64,000 nt of DNA from an uncultured Verrucomicrobiota bacterium (lineage in GTDB: Bacteria; Verrucomicrobiota; Verrucomicrobiia; Limisphaerales; UBA9464), in NCBI GenBank assembly GCA_903907925.1, contig CAIVQB010000092.1:1-64000 (forward strand), written 5' to 3'. A program made the translations under genes and the position numbers. The notes under the pieces were generated by a model. The model was given only the letters and a program-made list of their open reading frames with translations. It ran no database searches and had not been told where the DNA came from. The first letter of the stretch is position 1. Every line of letters begins with the position of its first letter. Positions 8,777 to 18,445 of this stretch are shown piece after piece.

Positions 8777-9442
8777 ATGTGCCAAAATCTTGAACGGGAT
8801 GGATTTGAAACGGTTGATGATGTCGTCGGAATCGGGACCAGACAGGCGCTGATTAACCTCCTTGGTCCCACCACCGGCGCAGGCAAGCGCGACCTCCTCG
8901 CCAATCCAGCGGTGGCTGAACTGGCACGATCAGGGCCGATCTTAACACTTTGCCGGCGTCACCTGGCTGCCGAGTCGTTTCCGGTTCGGGCGATTTATTT
9001 CGACAAATCTCCTGAAGCGAACTGGCTGGTTCCATGGCATCAGGATTTGACGATCGCGGTTCGTGAACGTGGGGAGGTGCCTGGATTCGGGCCGTGGAGC
9101 AGTAAATGCGGTATTCCCCACGTCCAACCTCCGCTCGAACTCCTTCAGCGGATGTTGACGATTCGAATCCATCTCGACCCTGCCGATGAGTTTACGGGCG
9201 CCCTGAGAGTCCTGCCGGGTTCTCATCGATTGGGCCGGCTCAATCCTGAACAAATCCAGGAGTACCGTAATCAACGAGTGGAACACCTCTGTGTTGCCTC
9301 CGCGGGCAGTTGCCTGCTGATGCGTCCACTGCTTCTTCACGCCTCGAGTCGTTCAACGGGTGGCAGCCATCGCCGGATCCTTCACATTGAGTTTGCCGAT
9401 TTCGATTTGCCGTCGCCATTGAGATGGAATGACGGGGCATGA
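8777..9442 (+). CDS. Phytanoyl-CoA dioxygenase (PhyH) family protein
   Basis: 'WHQDLTIAV...TIRIHLDPADEFTGALRVLPGSHRLG...LLMRPLLLHASSRS' Fe/2OG HxD...H pattern. Confidence 0.85.
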   Translation: MCQNLERDGFETVDDVVGIGTRQALINLLGPTTGAGKRDLLANPAVAELARSGPILTLCRRHLAAESFPVRAIYFDKSPEANWLVPWHQDLTIAVRERGEVPGFGPWSSKCGIPHVQPPLELLQRMLTIRIHLDPADEFTGALRVLPGSHRLGRLNPEQIQEYRNQRVEHLCVASAGSCLLMRPLLLHASSRSTGGSHRRILHIEFADFDLPSPLRWNDGA

Positions 9443-9821
9443 GAAATCAGAGTTGTGGACGAGAACGGGGCTGCATCTCCAGATTCCCAGGGTTGCGTCA
9501 CGACAACGTCCTTGTGTGCGTGCGGCAGAGCCGCCGCCTTGCCGGACGGGCGTGGTTCGCCATCCCGAATCCCGCTCCAAAGCGGTGTCGGCGCTTCGCT
9601 CTACCCCCGCACCGCTCCATGACGACAGGCGTTTTGCTGAATCGCTGCGCGGAAGTTGACCCTCGTGAATGTGACTCCTCCGAAGCGCCAACGACGCGGC
9701 CACCTGCCAGACCGGGGCAATGCCCTCGGATTTGGTGGACCGCGGTCTCTCGAGGGCTGAATGCCAGCTCCATTGTTGATCCTGGGAGAGCGGCGTGCCA
9801 GTGGGACCTTTCGATTCGATG

Positions 9822-9871
9822 CTTCCCGGTTTCATAGCGCCGTCGACGCTGCGCTCTGCCGGCGCACTCCA
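9822..9871 (+). repeat. Intergenic repeat, copy 1
   Basis: cttcccggtttcatagcgccgtcgacgctgcgctctgccggcgcactccat, nearly identical to 10008-10058. Confidence 0.85.
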
Positions 9872-10007
9872 TAACGGAGTTGCGCTCGACCTATGGAGCG
9901 CGGTGGGAAGCGGAGCGCCACACCGCTGTGTAACCGGTGGTGCGGATGGGCCAGGTCGGAGTCATTTCGGACGAGAGGGCGTGCGGTGCAGCGTCGGTGT
10001 CTCGTAA

Positions 10008-10058
10008 CTTCCGGGTTTCATAGCGCCGTCGACGCTGCGCTTTGCCGGCGCACTCCAT
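10008..10058 (+). repeat. Intergenic repeat, copy 2
   Basis: cttccgggtttcatagcgccgtcgacgctgcgctttgccggcgcactccat. Confidence 0.85.
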
Positions 10059-10143
10059 GGGGCGGGCAAAGGCGCTCCACCAGTTGGCGAAAAACCCCTT
10101 CCCATCCCGGGTGACTGGCCGATATTCTCCGCCGTTTATCAGT

Positions 10144-11022
10144 ATGTTTACCGGCACCTATACCGCGATTGTCACTCCGTTCCGCAATGGCCTCATCGAC
10201 GAGGCCGCGCTCGAGAAGCTCGTCAAATCCCAGATCAAGGGAGGCGTGGACGGCATCGTGCCGGTGGGGACGACCGGCGAATCGCCGACGCTCGACACCG
10301 ACGAACACATCCGGGTGATCGAACTCGCAGTGCGCTTTGCCGCCGGCCGGGTGAAGGTGCTGGCGGGGACCGGCGCGAACTCCACCCACGAAGCCGTGAC
10401 CCTCACGCAGCGGGCTGAAAAGGCGGGTGCCGATGGAACGCTTCAGGTGGCTCCGTATTACAACAAGCCGACGCAGGAAGGCATCTTCCAGCACTTCCGC
10501 GAGATCGCCCATGCGGTGCGGTTTCCGGTGGTGCTCTACAGCATCCCGGGTCGGTGCGGCGTGGAGATCGGCGTGGACACCACCGCGCGGCTCGCCAGGG
10601 AATGCGCCAACGTAGTGGCGATGAAGGAAGCGGGTGGCGATGCCGACCGGGTGAGCCGGTTGCTGGCCGCCTGTGGTCCGAAGTTCACCGTGTTGAGCGG
10701 CGACGATTCCCTGACTCTGCCGTTCATGGCGGTCGGCGCGAAGGGCGTGATCAGCGTGGCGTCGAATGTGGCACCGGGGCCCGTGAGCACGATGGTTCGC
10801 AAATTCGCCGCCGGTGACCTCAAGGGTGCCCTCAAGCTGCACCAACGGCTCTATCCATTGTTCAAGAACCTCTTCGTGGAGACCAATCCGGCGCCCTGCA
10901 AGGCGGCGCTGGCGTTGATGGGCATGATGACCGAGGAGATTCGGCTGCCGCTCGTTCCGGTGACGGCGCCGACCCGGGCTCTGATGGAAAAGACGCTGCG
11001 CGACCTCGGACTGCTGAAGTAG
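10144..11022 (+). CDS. dapA: 4-hydroxy-tetrahydrodipicolinate synthase
   Basis: 'MFTGTYTAIVTPFRNG', 'GIVPVGTTGESPTL', 'APYYNKPTQEGIFQHFREIA', 'VVLYSIPGRCGVEI'. Confidence 0.95.
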   Translation: MFTGTYTAIVTPFRNGLIDEAALEKLVKSQIKGGVDGIVPVGTTGESPTLDTDEHIRVIELAVRFAAGRVKVLAGTGANSTHEAVTLTQRAEKAGADGTLQVAPYYNKPTQEGIFQHFREIAHAVRFPVVLYSIPGRCGVEIGVDTTARLARECANVVAMKEAGGDADRVSRLLAACGPKFTVLSGDDSLTLPFMAVGAKGVISVASNVAPGPVSTMVRKFAAGDLKGALKLHQRLYPLFKNLFVETNPAPCKAALALMGMMTEEIRLPLVPVTAPTRALMEKTLRDLGLLK

Positions 11023-11109
11023 TCCACGGGGCGTCGCAATTCCGCACGGCGTGGTCGCGTGCTTTTTCGGCGTGGCACCCGGGCGCGCCAATGGCAGGCT
11101 GCGTTCCGG

Positions 11110-11844
11110 ATGACGAAACTTATCATCAACGGATCGAAGGGTCGGATGGGGCAGGCGCTGTTGGCCTGCGCGAAGCGGATGCCGGACCTCGCGGTGGTCG
11201 GGGCGATGGATGCTGGGGACGACCTCGCATCGATTCTTCCCGGGGCCGATGTGGTGATTGATTTCAGCTTTCACAGCGTGACGGCCGGCGTGGCGGCGTT
11301 GTGCGCGAGCCACGGCAAGGCCTTGGTGATTGGAACCACCGGACACTCGGACGCCGAAAAAGCCGTGATCCGCGGCCACGCGGCCCGCATCCCCATGGTC
11401 TGGGCCTCCAACTATTCCACCGGGGTGAACACCCTGTTCTGGCTGACCCGCAAGGCGGCGGAGATCCTCGGGCCGTCCTTCGATTTGGAAGTCATCGAGA
11501 TGCATCACCGGCTCAAGAAGGATGCGCCAAGCGGCACGGCTACCACTCTGTTGGAAATTCTGGGCGACGTGCGACAGGTGCAGTTGAAGGAAGTCGTTCG
11601 TCACGGGCGTCAGGGCATCACTGGCGAACGGACCTCGTCGGAAATCGGCATGCACGCCATTCGCGGCGGTGATGTGGTTGGGGATCATACCGTGATTTTC
11701 GCGGCCAATGGTGAGCGGGTGGAATTGACCCACAAGGCCAGCAGCCGGGAGACCTTCGCCAATGGTGCCTTGCGCGCCTCGGCGTGGGTCGTTGGCCGTT
11801 CGCCCGGGGTCTACGACATGCAAGATGTCCTCGGACTCAAGTGA
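11110..11844 (+). CDS. dapB: 4-hydroxy-tetrahydrodipicolinate reductase
   Basis: 'INGSKGRMGQAL', 'VIEMHHRLKKDAPSGTA', 'HTVIFAANGERVELTHKASSRETFANGALRA'. Confidence 0.95.
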   Translation: MTKLIINGSKGRMGQALLACAKRMPDLAVVGAMDAGDDLASILPGADVVIDFSFHSVTAGVAALCASHGKALVIGTTGHSDAEKAVIRGHAARIPMVWASNYSTGVNTLFWLTRKAAEILGPSFDLEVIEMHHRLKKDAPSGTATTLLEILGDVRQVQLKEVVRHGRQGITGERTSSEIGMHAIRGGDVVGDHTVIFAANGERVELTHKASSRETFANGALRASAWVVGRSPGVYDMQDVLGLK

Positions 11845-12409
11845 CTCGAGCGGGCTGACCGGCTTGGAGGGGCCGTGGGTGATCGTGGCCCTCGGCGCGA
11901 ACCTGGGCGACCCGGTTGCGGCTGTGACCGACGCCTTCGAGGCGCTTGCTCCTTTTGCGGAGGGACCGATGTTGCGATCGCCACTGTACTGGAGTTCGCC
12001 CGTTGACTGTCCCCCAGGTTCGCCGCTGTTCGTGAACGCGGTTGCGGTGTTCCGTCCGCGGGCGGGCGAATCTCCCGAGGCGTTTTTGGAGGCGACCCAG
12101 GACTTGGAACGACAAGCCGGACGGCGGCCGAAACACGTGGTTAACGAGGCGCGGCCCCTGGATTTGGATCTGATCGCCTGGGGCAGGGAACGACGCAATG
12201 GCGACCGGTTGATCCTGCCCCATCCGCGGGCTCATTTGCGGCGCTTTGTGCTGGCTCCCTTGGCGGATTTATTGCCCGACGGGATTCTTCCGGGCCAGAC
12301 GATGACCGTGGCGCGACTCCTGGAACAACTGCCGGCGGACCCGTTGTTGCGCCGGCTGGAGATTGGGACCGGACGGAAAATTCCTTGGAATGCTGGCGCG
12401 TCGCCCTAG
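11825..12409 (+). CDS. folK: 2-amino-4-hydroxy-6-hydroxymethyldihydropteridine diphosphokinase
   Basis: 'VALGANLGDP', 'LFVNAVAVF', 'RPLDLDLIAWG', 'LPHPRAHLRRFVLAPLADL'. Confidence 0.92.
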   Translation: MSSDSSDSSGLTGLEGPWVIVALGANLGDPVAAVTDAFEALAPFAEGPMLRSPLYWSSPVDCPPGSPLFVNAVAVFRPRAGESPEAFLEATQDLERQAGRRPKHVVNEARPLDLDLIAWGRERRNGDRLILPHPRAHLRRFVLAPLADLLPDGILPGQTMTVARLLEQLPADPLLRRLEIGTGRKIPWNAGASP

Positions 12410-12428
12410 GGTTCCCGCAGTCGCGACC

Positions 12429-12701
12429 ATGAAAAAATTCTCAGGCCTAGCATTGCTTGCCGGTGTTCAGGTGGTGGCCGCCGTGGGTGTTGCGGGGCTT
12501 GCCGCCTGGAATGTCTGGGCGACTCGAACCGTGTCCCGCCAGGCGCAGGCGATTAACATGTTTCAAAGCAACAAGTCGGCGATGGACGTGATGATCGCCG
12601 TCAGTGCCGAGTATTCCCGCACGAATCCGTCGATCGACCCGCTGCTGGTGCGGCTCGGTATCAAGAAAACCATCAATCCCGGTGTCAAACCGGGCAAGTG
12701 A
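12429..12701 (+). CDS. Small single-TM hypothetical protein
   Basis: N-terminal TM helix, ATG start; short spacing to the next similar ORF. Confidence 0.6.
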   Translation: MKKFSGLALLAGVQVVAAVGVAGLAAWNVWATRTVSRQAQAINMFQSNKSAMDVMIAVSAEYSRTNPSIDPLLVRLGIKKTINPGVKPGK

Positions 12702-12704
12702 GCC

Positions 12705-13046
12705 ATGGAACAACCCCAGGACGAATCCAACATCCAACAGGAGTTGCACCTGATCCGAAACGATCAGGGCGAGCTCGCCAATGTCATGTGGCGCGCCCTG
12801 GCGGGCCTGCTGGTTCTCACCGCGAGTTGCGGCGTCTACCTGCTGCGGCAGGACATGCTGCTCAGCAAACAGGCGGCTGTCCAAAGGCCGATGGTGGGTG
12901 AAGCCATCAAGCGCAATGAGGAACTCCTGGCCGTTGCCGCCGAGTTCCAAAAGTACGGTGCCGGTCACGCGGATTACGCGACCAACGTGTTGAATCGCTT
13001 CGGCCTGAAGCCGCTGGCCCCGACGAACTCCACCCCGGGTCGGTAG
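12705..13046 (+). CDS. Small single-TM hypothetical protein, possible paralogue of the upstream ORF
   Basis: TM helix and similar C-terminal pattern ('AEFQKY...VLNRFGLKP' vs 'AEYSRT...LLVRLGIKK'). Confidence 0.6.
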   Translation: MEQPQDESNIQQELHLIRNDQGELANVMWRALAGLLVLTASCGVYLLRQDMLLSKQAAVQRPMVGEAIKRNEELLAVAAEFQKYGAGHADYATNVLNRFGLKPLAPTNSTPGR

Positions 13047-13062
13047 GCACCGAGGCGCGCGT

Positions 13063-13473
13063 TCAGGTTCGCGCGAGAGGCAGCCCCTTGCCGCATTCCT
13101 GGCAAAAACGGGCTCCCGGAGGGTTCACATTGAGACACACCCGGCATTCCATGTGGGCGGCCAGGTGGCGCTTGTGGATGATGAGATTCCGGATGTAGGG
13201 GATCCAGTTGAAGAGGTTGGCGAAGATGAAGACGGAGTCGTGGGTCTTGAAGAGGGCGTAGCTCAGCAGGCAGAACGATCCGAGGATGCTCAGCCACCAA
13301 AACGCGATCGGAACCACCACCTGTTTGCGGTTTTCCGATGCCCGCCACTGGATCAGGAACCTCGAAAAAAAGGCCAAGTTGCCGATCCATCCGATGACCT
13401 TCCACGTACTCCAGGCAATCCCGAAGAAATGGCCGCCCGGGAAAAAAATGTTGTTCAGGTCCTCAAGCGACAC
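13063..13473 (-). CDS. Lipid-A-disaccharide synthase N-terminal domain-like membrane protein with C-terminal zinc ribbon
   Basis: 'GWIGNLAFFSRFLIQWRASENRKQVVVPIAFWWLSILGSFCLLSYAL...YIRNL', then 'CRVCLNVNPPGARFCQECGKGL'. Confidence 0.8.
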   Translation of the reverse strand: MSLEDLNNIFFPGGHFFGIAWSTWKVIGWIGNLAFFSRFLIQWRASENRKQVVVPIAFWWLSILGSFCLLSYALFKTHDSVFIFANLFNWIPYIRNLIIHKRHLAAHMECRVCLNVNPPGARFCQECGKGLPLART

Positions 13474-13577
13474 CGGCGCAGACTCGCCCGATCCCGCCGT
13501 CGGGGCAAGGCTGGACGAAGCCGTTCGGACAGGGTGATTTCAGGCGAATCCGCGGTCTCCCGGCGGAAAATGACCGG

Positions 13578-15158
13578 TTACCGGCCGGCGACTGCGTAAA
13601 TGCGGGTCAGGGTGGCGATGAACAGGGTTCCGTTCGCCGCCGTGGTCGTCGAACAGATGGGCGAGGGAAGGTCGACGTGTCCGAGCACTTCCTTCTCGCG
13701 GCTGTCGCGAAAGGTCCAGAATCCGCCGCGCCGCGTCCCCACATAAACCTTGCCATCGGCCACCAGCGCGGAGGCCCACATCTCCGCACCCAGATCATGG
13801 CTCCACAACGGGGTGCCCGTGGAAACGTCCACGCAGCGCAGTTGATATTCGGAGTCGGTGACGTACACCCGGCCTTCGTGGATGGCCGGCGTGGCCATGG
13901 TATGACGCCCGATCGGACAGCTCCATTTGAGGCTGTCCGCGGTGATAATCCCCGCGGCATTGGGCTGGAAACATTTCAGCCACGATTCGTTTTTGCCCCA
14001 GAACCAGTCCCCGCCGCCCGCGACGAAGAGGCGTCCCGCGTCAATCACGGGCATTCCGTAGATGTTGCTGGGTCCTTCGCGCCGGTTGCTCAGGAATTGA
14101 TGGATGTCTCCCGGCGGATGATTCGTGTCGAACTCGACTTGCCACCGTTTGACGAGGGTCAACGGTTGGCCGCCACTCGGCGCAGATTTCACGGGTTCAA
14201 AGCCGTAAAGCCATCCATTTCCACCGGCGAAGACGATGGTCCGCCGGCCTGAGAAAGTGGCCAGGGCGGGGGAGGACCAGGTGCAATGGAAGATGTTGGG
14301 GGCGATGTGTTCCTGGTCCCGCGCCACCAGTTGGCCGGTGTGTTTGTTGAGCACCACCAGGCTCGGGGCGTCCGGCGTTCGGATCACCTTGTGGGTGTTG
14401 TCCACGCCGGTGCTGGTGTTGATGTAGAGAAAATCACCGTCGATGAGGATCGAGGAATGGGCGCCGTCGTGGGACCAAATTCCCACCTCACGGGTGAGGT
14501 CAAAGGTCCAGAGAATATCCGCGTCGAGCGGCCCGGAAGGCGCCGGATTGTTGGTTGCGGGTTCCGTGCGCGGGGTCAGATACAGGGCTTCATCGCGGTA
14601 CGGGCCATCGTTTCCGTTGGCCATGCCGCGGGCATCGAGACAGGCGACCTCGCCCCGGTTGTTGACCTGGTACACCCGATTGCCTTCGACCGTGACCGGC
14701 GACGACATGCCGGTCTTGGGCCAGTCGTAGAAGGGGTCCAGTTCGCGCTTGGGGACGGCGAATTGCCAGAGGAGGTGTCCGTCCTTCTCATCCAGGCACA
14801 GGAGCACGCCGCGGTCTCCGGGGCGTCGCGGATCGCGCGGATGCTCGTTGTTGGTGCTGATGTAGACCCGTCCGCTGGCGACGATCGGCGTGGAATAGGT
14901 TTCGGTTCCCAGTTCCGTCGTCCATTTGACGTTGTTTCCGGAGGCCGGGTCGAAGGTCACCGGCAACCCGCGTTCCGCGGAAACGAGATTGCGATCCCAG
15001 GCGTGACCCCATTGAGGTTGATCGGCGGCCGAGGCAACGGTCCCGACGAGGGCGAGAGCAGTGACCACGACAGCGAAACGGGACACGGTCAGCGGAGTGA
15101 GGGAAGGTGCCGACGCAAAAAGCGGTCGGCGGGTGTTGCATCGCGGAGCGGTGGTCAT
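13578..15158 (-). CDS. PQQ-binding-like beta-propeller repeat protein (secreted)
   Basis: Signal peptide; repeats such as '[32 protein letters not shown]', '[27 protein letters not shown]'. Confidence 0.85.
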   Translation of the reverse strand: MTTAPRCNTRRPLFASAPSLTPLTVSRFAVVVTALALVGTVASAADQPQWGHAWDRNLVSAERGLPVTFDPASGNNVKWTTELGTETYSTPIVASGRVYISTNNEHPRDPRRPGDRGVLLCLDEKDGHLLWQFAVPKRELDPFYDWPKTGMSSPVTVEGNRVYQVNNRGEVACLDARGMANGNDGPYRDEALYLTPRTEPATNNPAPSGPLDADILWTFDLTREVGIWSHDGAHSSILIDGDFLYINTSTGVDNTHKVIRTPDAPSLVVLNKHTGQLVARDQEHIAPNIFHCTWSSPALATFSGRRTIVFAGGNGWLYGFEPVKSAPSGGQPLTLVKRWQVEFDTNHPPGDIHQFLSNRREGPSNIYGMPVIDAGRLFVAGGGDWFWGKNESWLKCFQPNAAGIITADSLKWSCPIGRHTMATPAIHEGRVYVTDSEYQLRCVDVSTGTPLWSHDLGAEMWASALVADGKVYVGTRRGGFWTFRDSREKEVLGHVDLPSPICSTTTAANGTLFIATLTRIYAVAGR

Positions 15159-15334
15159 CGCCAACGAGGACGCCACAGATGCCGTTGGGATTCAGCTTCA
15201 AACGCAACCATCGGCCGGGTTCCCGCAAATTCCGTGGAGACGGACCGAAGTTCTCCGTGGAGATTGGCGAACAACAGGACCCTTCCGAATTCCCGGACCG
15301 GCCCGTAGAATCGGGCACGGAACGGATTTATCTC

Positions 15335-17113
15335 ATGATACCTCAGACCAAATTGGGCACCCGGCAGCCGGCGAATGAACACGTGGCGCGCTGGGTGCAG
15401 ACGATGACGGCGCTGACCCAGCCCGACCGGATTTTTTGGTGCGACGGATCGGAAACCGAGCGGGCCCACCTTCAGGAAGTGGCGGTTCGGGAAGGGGTGT
15501 TGATTGCGTTGAACCCGGAAAAACTCCCGGGCTGTTTCTACCACCGGTCGAATCCCAACGACGTCGCCCGGGTCGAGCAGTGCACCTACATCTGCACCGA
15601 AACCGAGGAGGAAGCCGGTCCGACCAACAATTGGGCGGAACCTGTCGCCATGCGGGCCAGGGTGTTGGAATTGGCCCGGGGTTCGATGCGGGGACGGACG
15701 ATGTATGTCGTACCCTATTTGATGGGGCCGCCGGGATCGCCGCTGGCCAAGGTGGGGTACGAGATTACCGATTCGGTGTACGTGGTGTTGAACATGGGAA
15801 TCATGACCCGCATGGGTGAAGTCGCCCGACGGGAGCTGGGTGAGCGTTCGAACTTCAACCGCGGACTGCATTGCCTGCTCGATCAGGATCCCGCCCGCCG
15901 TTACATCTGCCATTTTCCCCAGGATGACGAGATCATCTCCGTCGGCTCGGGATATGGTGGCAACGTCCTGCTCGGGAAAAAGTGCCTGGCCCTCCGCATT
16001 GGATCCTGGCTGGGACGCAAGCAGGGCTGGCTGGCGGAACACATGCTGATCCTCGGGGTGGAATCTCCGACCGGGGAAAAAACCTACGTGGCGGCGGCGT
16101 TCCCGAGTGCGTGTGGGAAGACGAACTTCGCCATGCTGATTCCGCCCGCGCGGTTTGGCGGTTGGAAGATTTGGACGGTGGGCGATGACATTGCCTGGAT
16201 GCGGCCCGGCCCGGACGGCCGTTTGTGGGCGATCAATCCGGAGGCCGGCTATTTTGGCGTGGCACCGGGAACCAATGGGCGGACCAATCCAAATGCAATG
16301 GCCTCGCTGTCGCGGGACACCTTGTTCACCAACGTGGCCTTGAAGCCTGATGGAACGGTGTGGTGGGAGGGACATGACGATCCGCCCCCGGAACACTGTC
16401 TCGACTGGCAGGGACGTCCGTGGACCCCGGAATCGAAGGAAAAAGCAGCCCACCCGAATTCGCGGTTCACCGCGCCGATGAAGAACAACCCGTCACTGTC
16501 GGCCGAGGCGGATCTGCCGGACGGCGTTCCCATCTCGGCGATTATTTTCGGCGGTCGCCGGGCAACGACACTGCCCTTGGTGTACGAGGCATTCAATTGG
16601 GTCCACGGAGTTTACCTGGGAGCCACCATGGGCAGTGAAACCACGGCCGCGGCGGTCGGGGCGGTGGGGCAGGTGCGCCGCGATCCGATGGCGATGCTGC
16701 CGTTCTGTGGCTACAATATGGGGCACTATTTCCGCCACTGGCTGAACCTTCGAAAACGGCTCCGGTTTCCGCCAAGAGTCTTCCAGGTCAATTGGTTCCG
16801 AAAGGACGCTGCCGGAAAGTTCCTGTGGCCGGGGTTCGGCGACAACATGCGGGTTCTGAAGTGGATCGTCGATCGGGTCCACGGCCGGGCCGGGGCCAAC
16901 GAGTCGCCTCTCGGTTGGTTGCCCCGGGTGGAAGACGTGGATCTCGAAGGGATTCCCGGGTTCGGACCCGCCGAGTTTGAGCAGGTCCAATCCATCAATC
17001 TGGAAGAGTGGCGACGGGAGATTCTTTCCCAGGACGAGCTGTTCATGAAGCTCTACAGTTACCTCCCGAAAGAGATGATCTTCCAACGGGAATTGCTGGT
17101 TGCCCGACTCTAA
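15335..17113 (+). CDS. pckG: Phosphoenolpyruvate carboxykinase (GTP)
   Basis: '[17 protein letters not shown]' P-loop, '[21 protein letters not shown]', '[38 protein letters not shown]'. Confidence 0.95.
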   Translation: MIPQTKLGTRQPANEHVARWVQTMTALTQPDRIFWCDGSETERAHLQEVAVREGVLIALNPEKLPGCFYHRSNPNDVARVEQCTYICTETEEEAGPTNNWAEPVAMRARVLELARGSMRGRTMYVVPYLMGPPGSPLAKVGYEITDSVYVVLNMGIMTRMGEVARRELGERSNFNRGLHCLLDQDPARRYICHFPQDDEIISVGSGYGGNVLLGKKCLALRIGSWLGRKQGWLAEHMLILGVESPTGEKTYVAAAFPSACGKTNFAMLIPPARFGGWKIWTVGDDIAWMRPGPDGRLWAINPEAGYFGVAPGTNGRTNPNAMASLSRDTLFTNVALKPDGTVWWEGHDDPPPEHCLDWQGRPWTPESKEKAAHPNSRFTAPMKNNPSLSAEADLPDGVPISAIIFGGRRATTLPLVYEAFNWVHGVYLGATMGSETTAAAVGAVGQVRRDPMAMLPFCGYNMGHYFRHWLNLRKRLRFPPRVFQVNWFRKDAAGKFLWPGFGDNMRVLKWIVDRVHGRAGANESPLGWLPRVEDVDLEGIPGFGPAEFEQVQSINLEEWRREILSQDELFMKLYSYLPKEMIFQRELLVARL

Positions 17114-17203
17114 CCGGCTGTGCCAGAAACGATGTCGGATTCTAAGAAAACGGCTTAGAGCCGGTAGGGTTTAGATGTTGCAGCATTGTGACCAGAGTGC
17201 GCG

Positions 17204-18346
17204 GTGATGCTCAGTAGTCCATCCGTCGGTACGACTGACCTCAGCGGGGGGGGGATTCCTGTTCCTGCGGAAATTGGGGAGACGTTGTCTGGCAACTCGG
17301 ACGCCCGGGTTTTGGTCGTCGACGACGATCCCATTTTTGCACGCCTGCTGGCTCATTTTCTGTATCGCGAAGGATTTACCACCGAGGTGGCGCGCTCCGG
17401 TGAAGAGGCGTGGACGAAGGCCATTCCTCCGCTGGCGTTGATGCTGGTCGACATCCGGCTGCCCGATGTGGATGGCCGGGAATTGATTCAGCGCCTGCGT
17501 CGGCAGCCGGGGATGGCGTTGGTGCCGGTTGTTTTCCTCACCGCATTTCCCCTGTCGACCGCGAATGCCCTGCTGACCGTGGGTGGCAACAGCCAGACGT
17601 CGGTCGTGTTCAAGGACAAGACTCCGGCCGAGCTGTTCCGCTGCCTGCGCCGGCATCTCGTCCAATCGGATGCCCGCCCGGTGGCCAACGAGTGGCCTGA
17701 CTGGTTTTCGGTGTTCGATCATGAACTGAACAACCAATTGGCCGGAATCCAGGGCGTTGCAGAGTTGCTGAAGAGCCCGGGTGGATTGTTCAGTCCGAGC
17801 GAACTCCAGCGTTTTGGACGCTTGATCAACGGTGCCGTGAACGCCCTGCGGTCGGCGTCGCATCAGGTGACCCGTTACGCCGAGCTCAAGGCGGAGATGA
17901 ATTCCTGGAGTCTTTCCAGTCCAGAGCACGGAGCTTCGCCGGAACTGACCCACGATCAAATCACCCGCGCCGCCGTCCGTCGCACGTCCATCTGGCATCG
18001 GTCGGGTGAGCTGTCCTTCGACCTCCGCGGCGGTGCCAGTCCGCTGCGACCGGTCGCGCTTCAGGTGGTGGTGGAGGAGTTGGTGGGGCATGGGTGTCGC
18101 TACAGTCCGCCCGGGTCCGGCATCGAAATCTGCACCTATGCCGATGCCACCTCATGGACCCTGAAGGTCACCATGGTGGGAGTGGATTCCACGTCCACTC
18201 CGCCGGACGTTACCGGAGAACTGGTTCCCGGTGTGGACGTGAGCTTCAGTCTTGTGCGCCTGGCCATCGAGCCGGTGAAGGGGCGGATGGAAGTGTCCGC
18301 GGCGGAGGGATTGGGTCGGGTCGTGGCCATCCGGGTGCCACTCTGA
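17204..18346 (+). CDS. Response-regulator receiver domain fused to histidine-kinase-like domains
   Basis: 'VLVVDDDPIFARLLAHFL...LMLVDIRLPDVDGRELI...VFLTAF' receiver; 'VFDHELNNQLAGIQGVAELL' HisKA-like; degenerate HATPase region. Confidence 0.8.
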   Translation: MMLSSPSVGTTDLSGGGIPVPAEIGETLSGNSDARVLVVDDDPIFARLLAHFLYREGFTTEVARSGEEAWTKAIPPLALMLVDIRLPDVDGRELIQRLRRQPGMALVPVVFLTAFPLSTANALLTVGGNSQTSVVFKDKTPAELFRCLRRHLVQSDARPVANEWPDWFSVFDHELNNQLAGIQGVAELLKSPGGLFSPSELQRFGRLINGAVNALRSASHQVTRYAELKAEMNSWSLSSPEHGASPELTHDQITRAAVRRTSIWHRSGELSFDLRGGASPLRPVALQVVVEELVGHGCRYSPPGSGIEICTYADATSWTLKVTMVGVDSTSTPPDVTGELVPGVDVSFSLVRLAIEPVKGRMEVSAAEGLGRVVAIRVPL

Positions 18347-18445
18347 CGGGGGTCCGTCCGGGCCCGAACGCGGTTCCGCGCTTTGACCCGCCCGGTTTTT
18401 GCGATTGCTGGTCCGTGTGTGTGCGTGGTCTCTTTTCGGGGTTCG

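Noticed and set aside
9498-9872. Arg-rich ORFs in the phyH-dapA spacer (e.g. MECAGRAQRRRRYETGKH...)
   Set aside because: They read through repeated intergenic motifs; no protein family signal.
10018-12198. 726-aa minus ORF opposite dapA/dapB/folK
   Set aside because: Antisense shadow ORF; three well-supported genes lie on the other strand.
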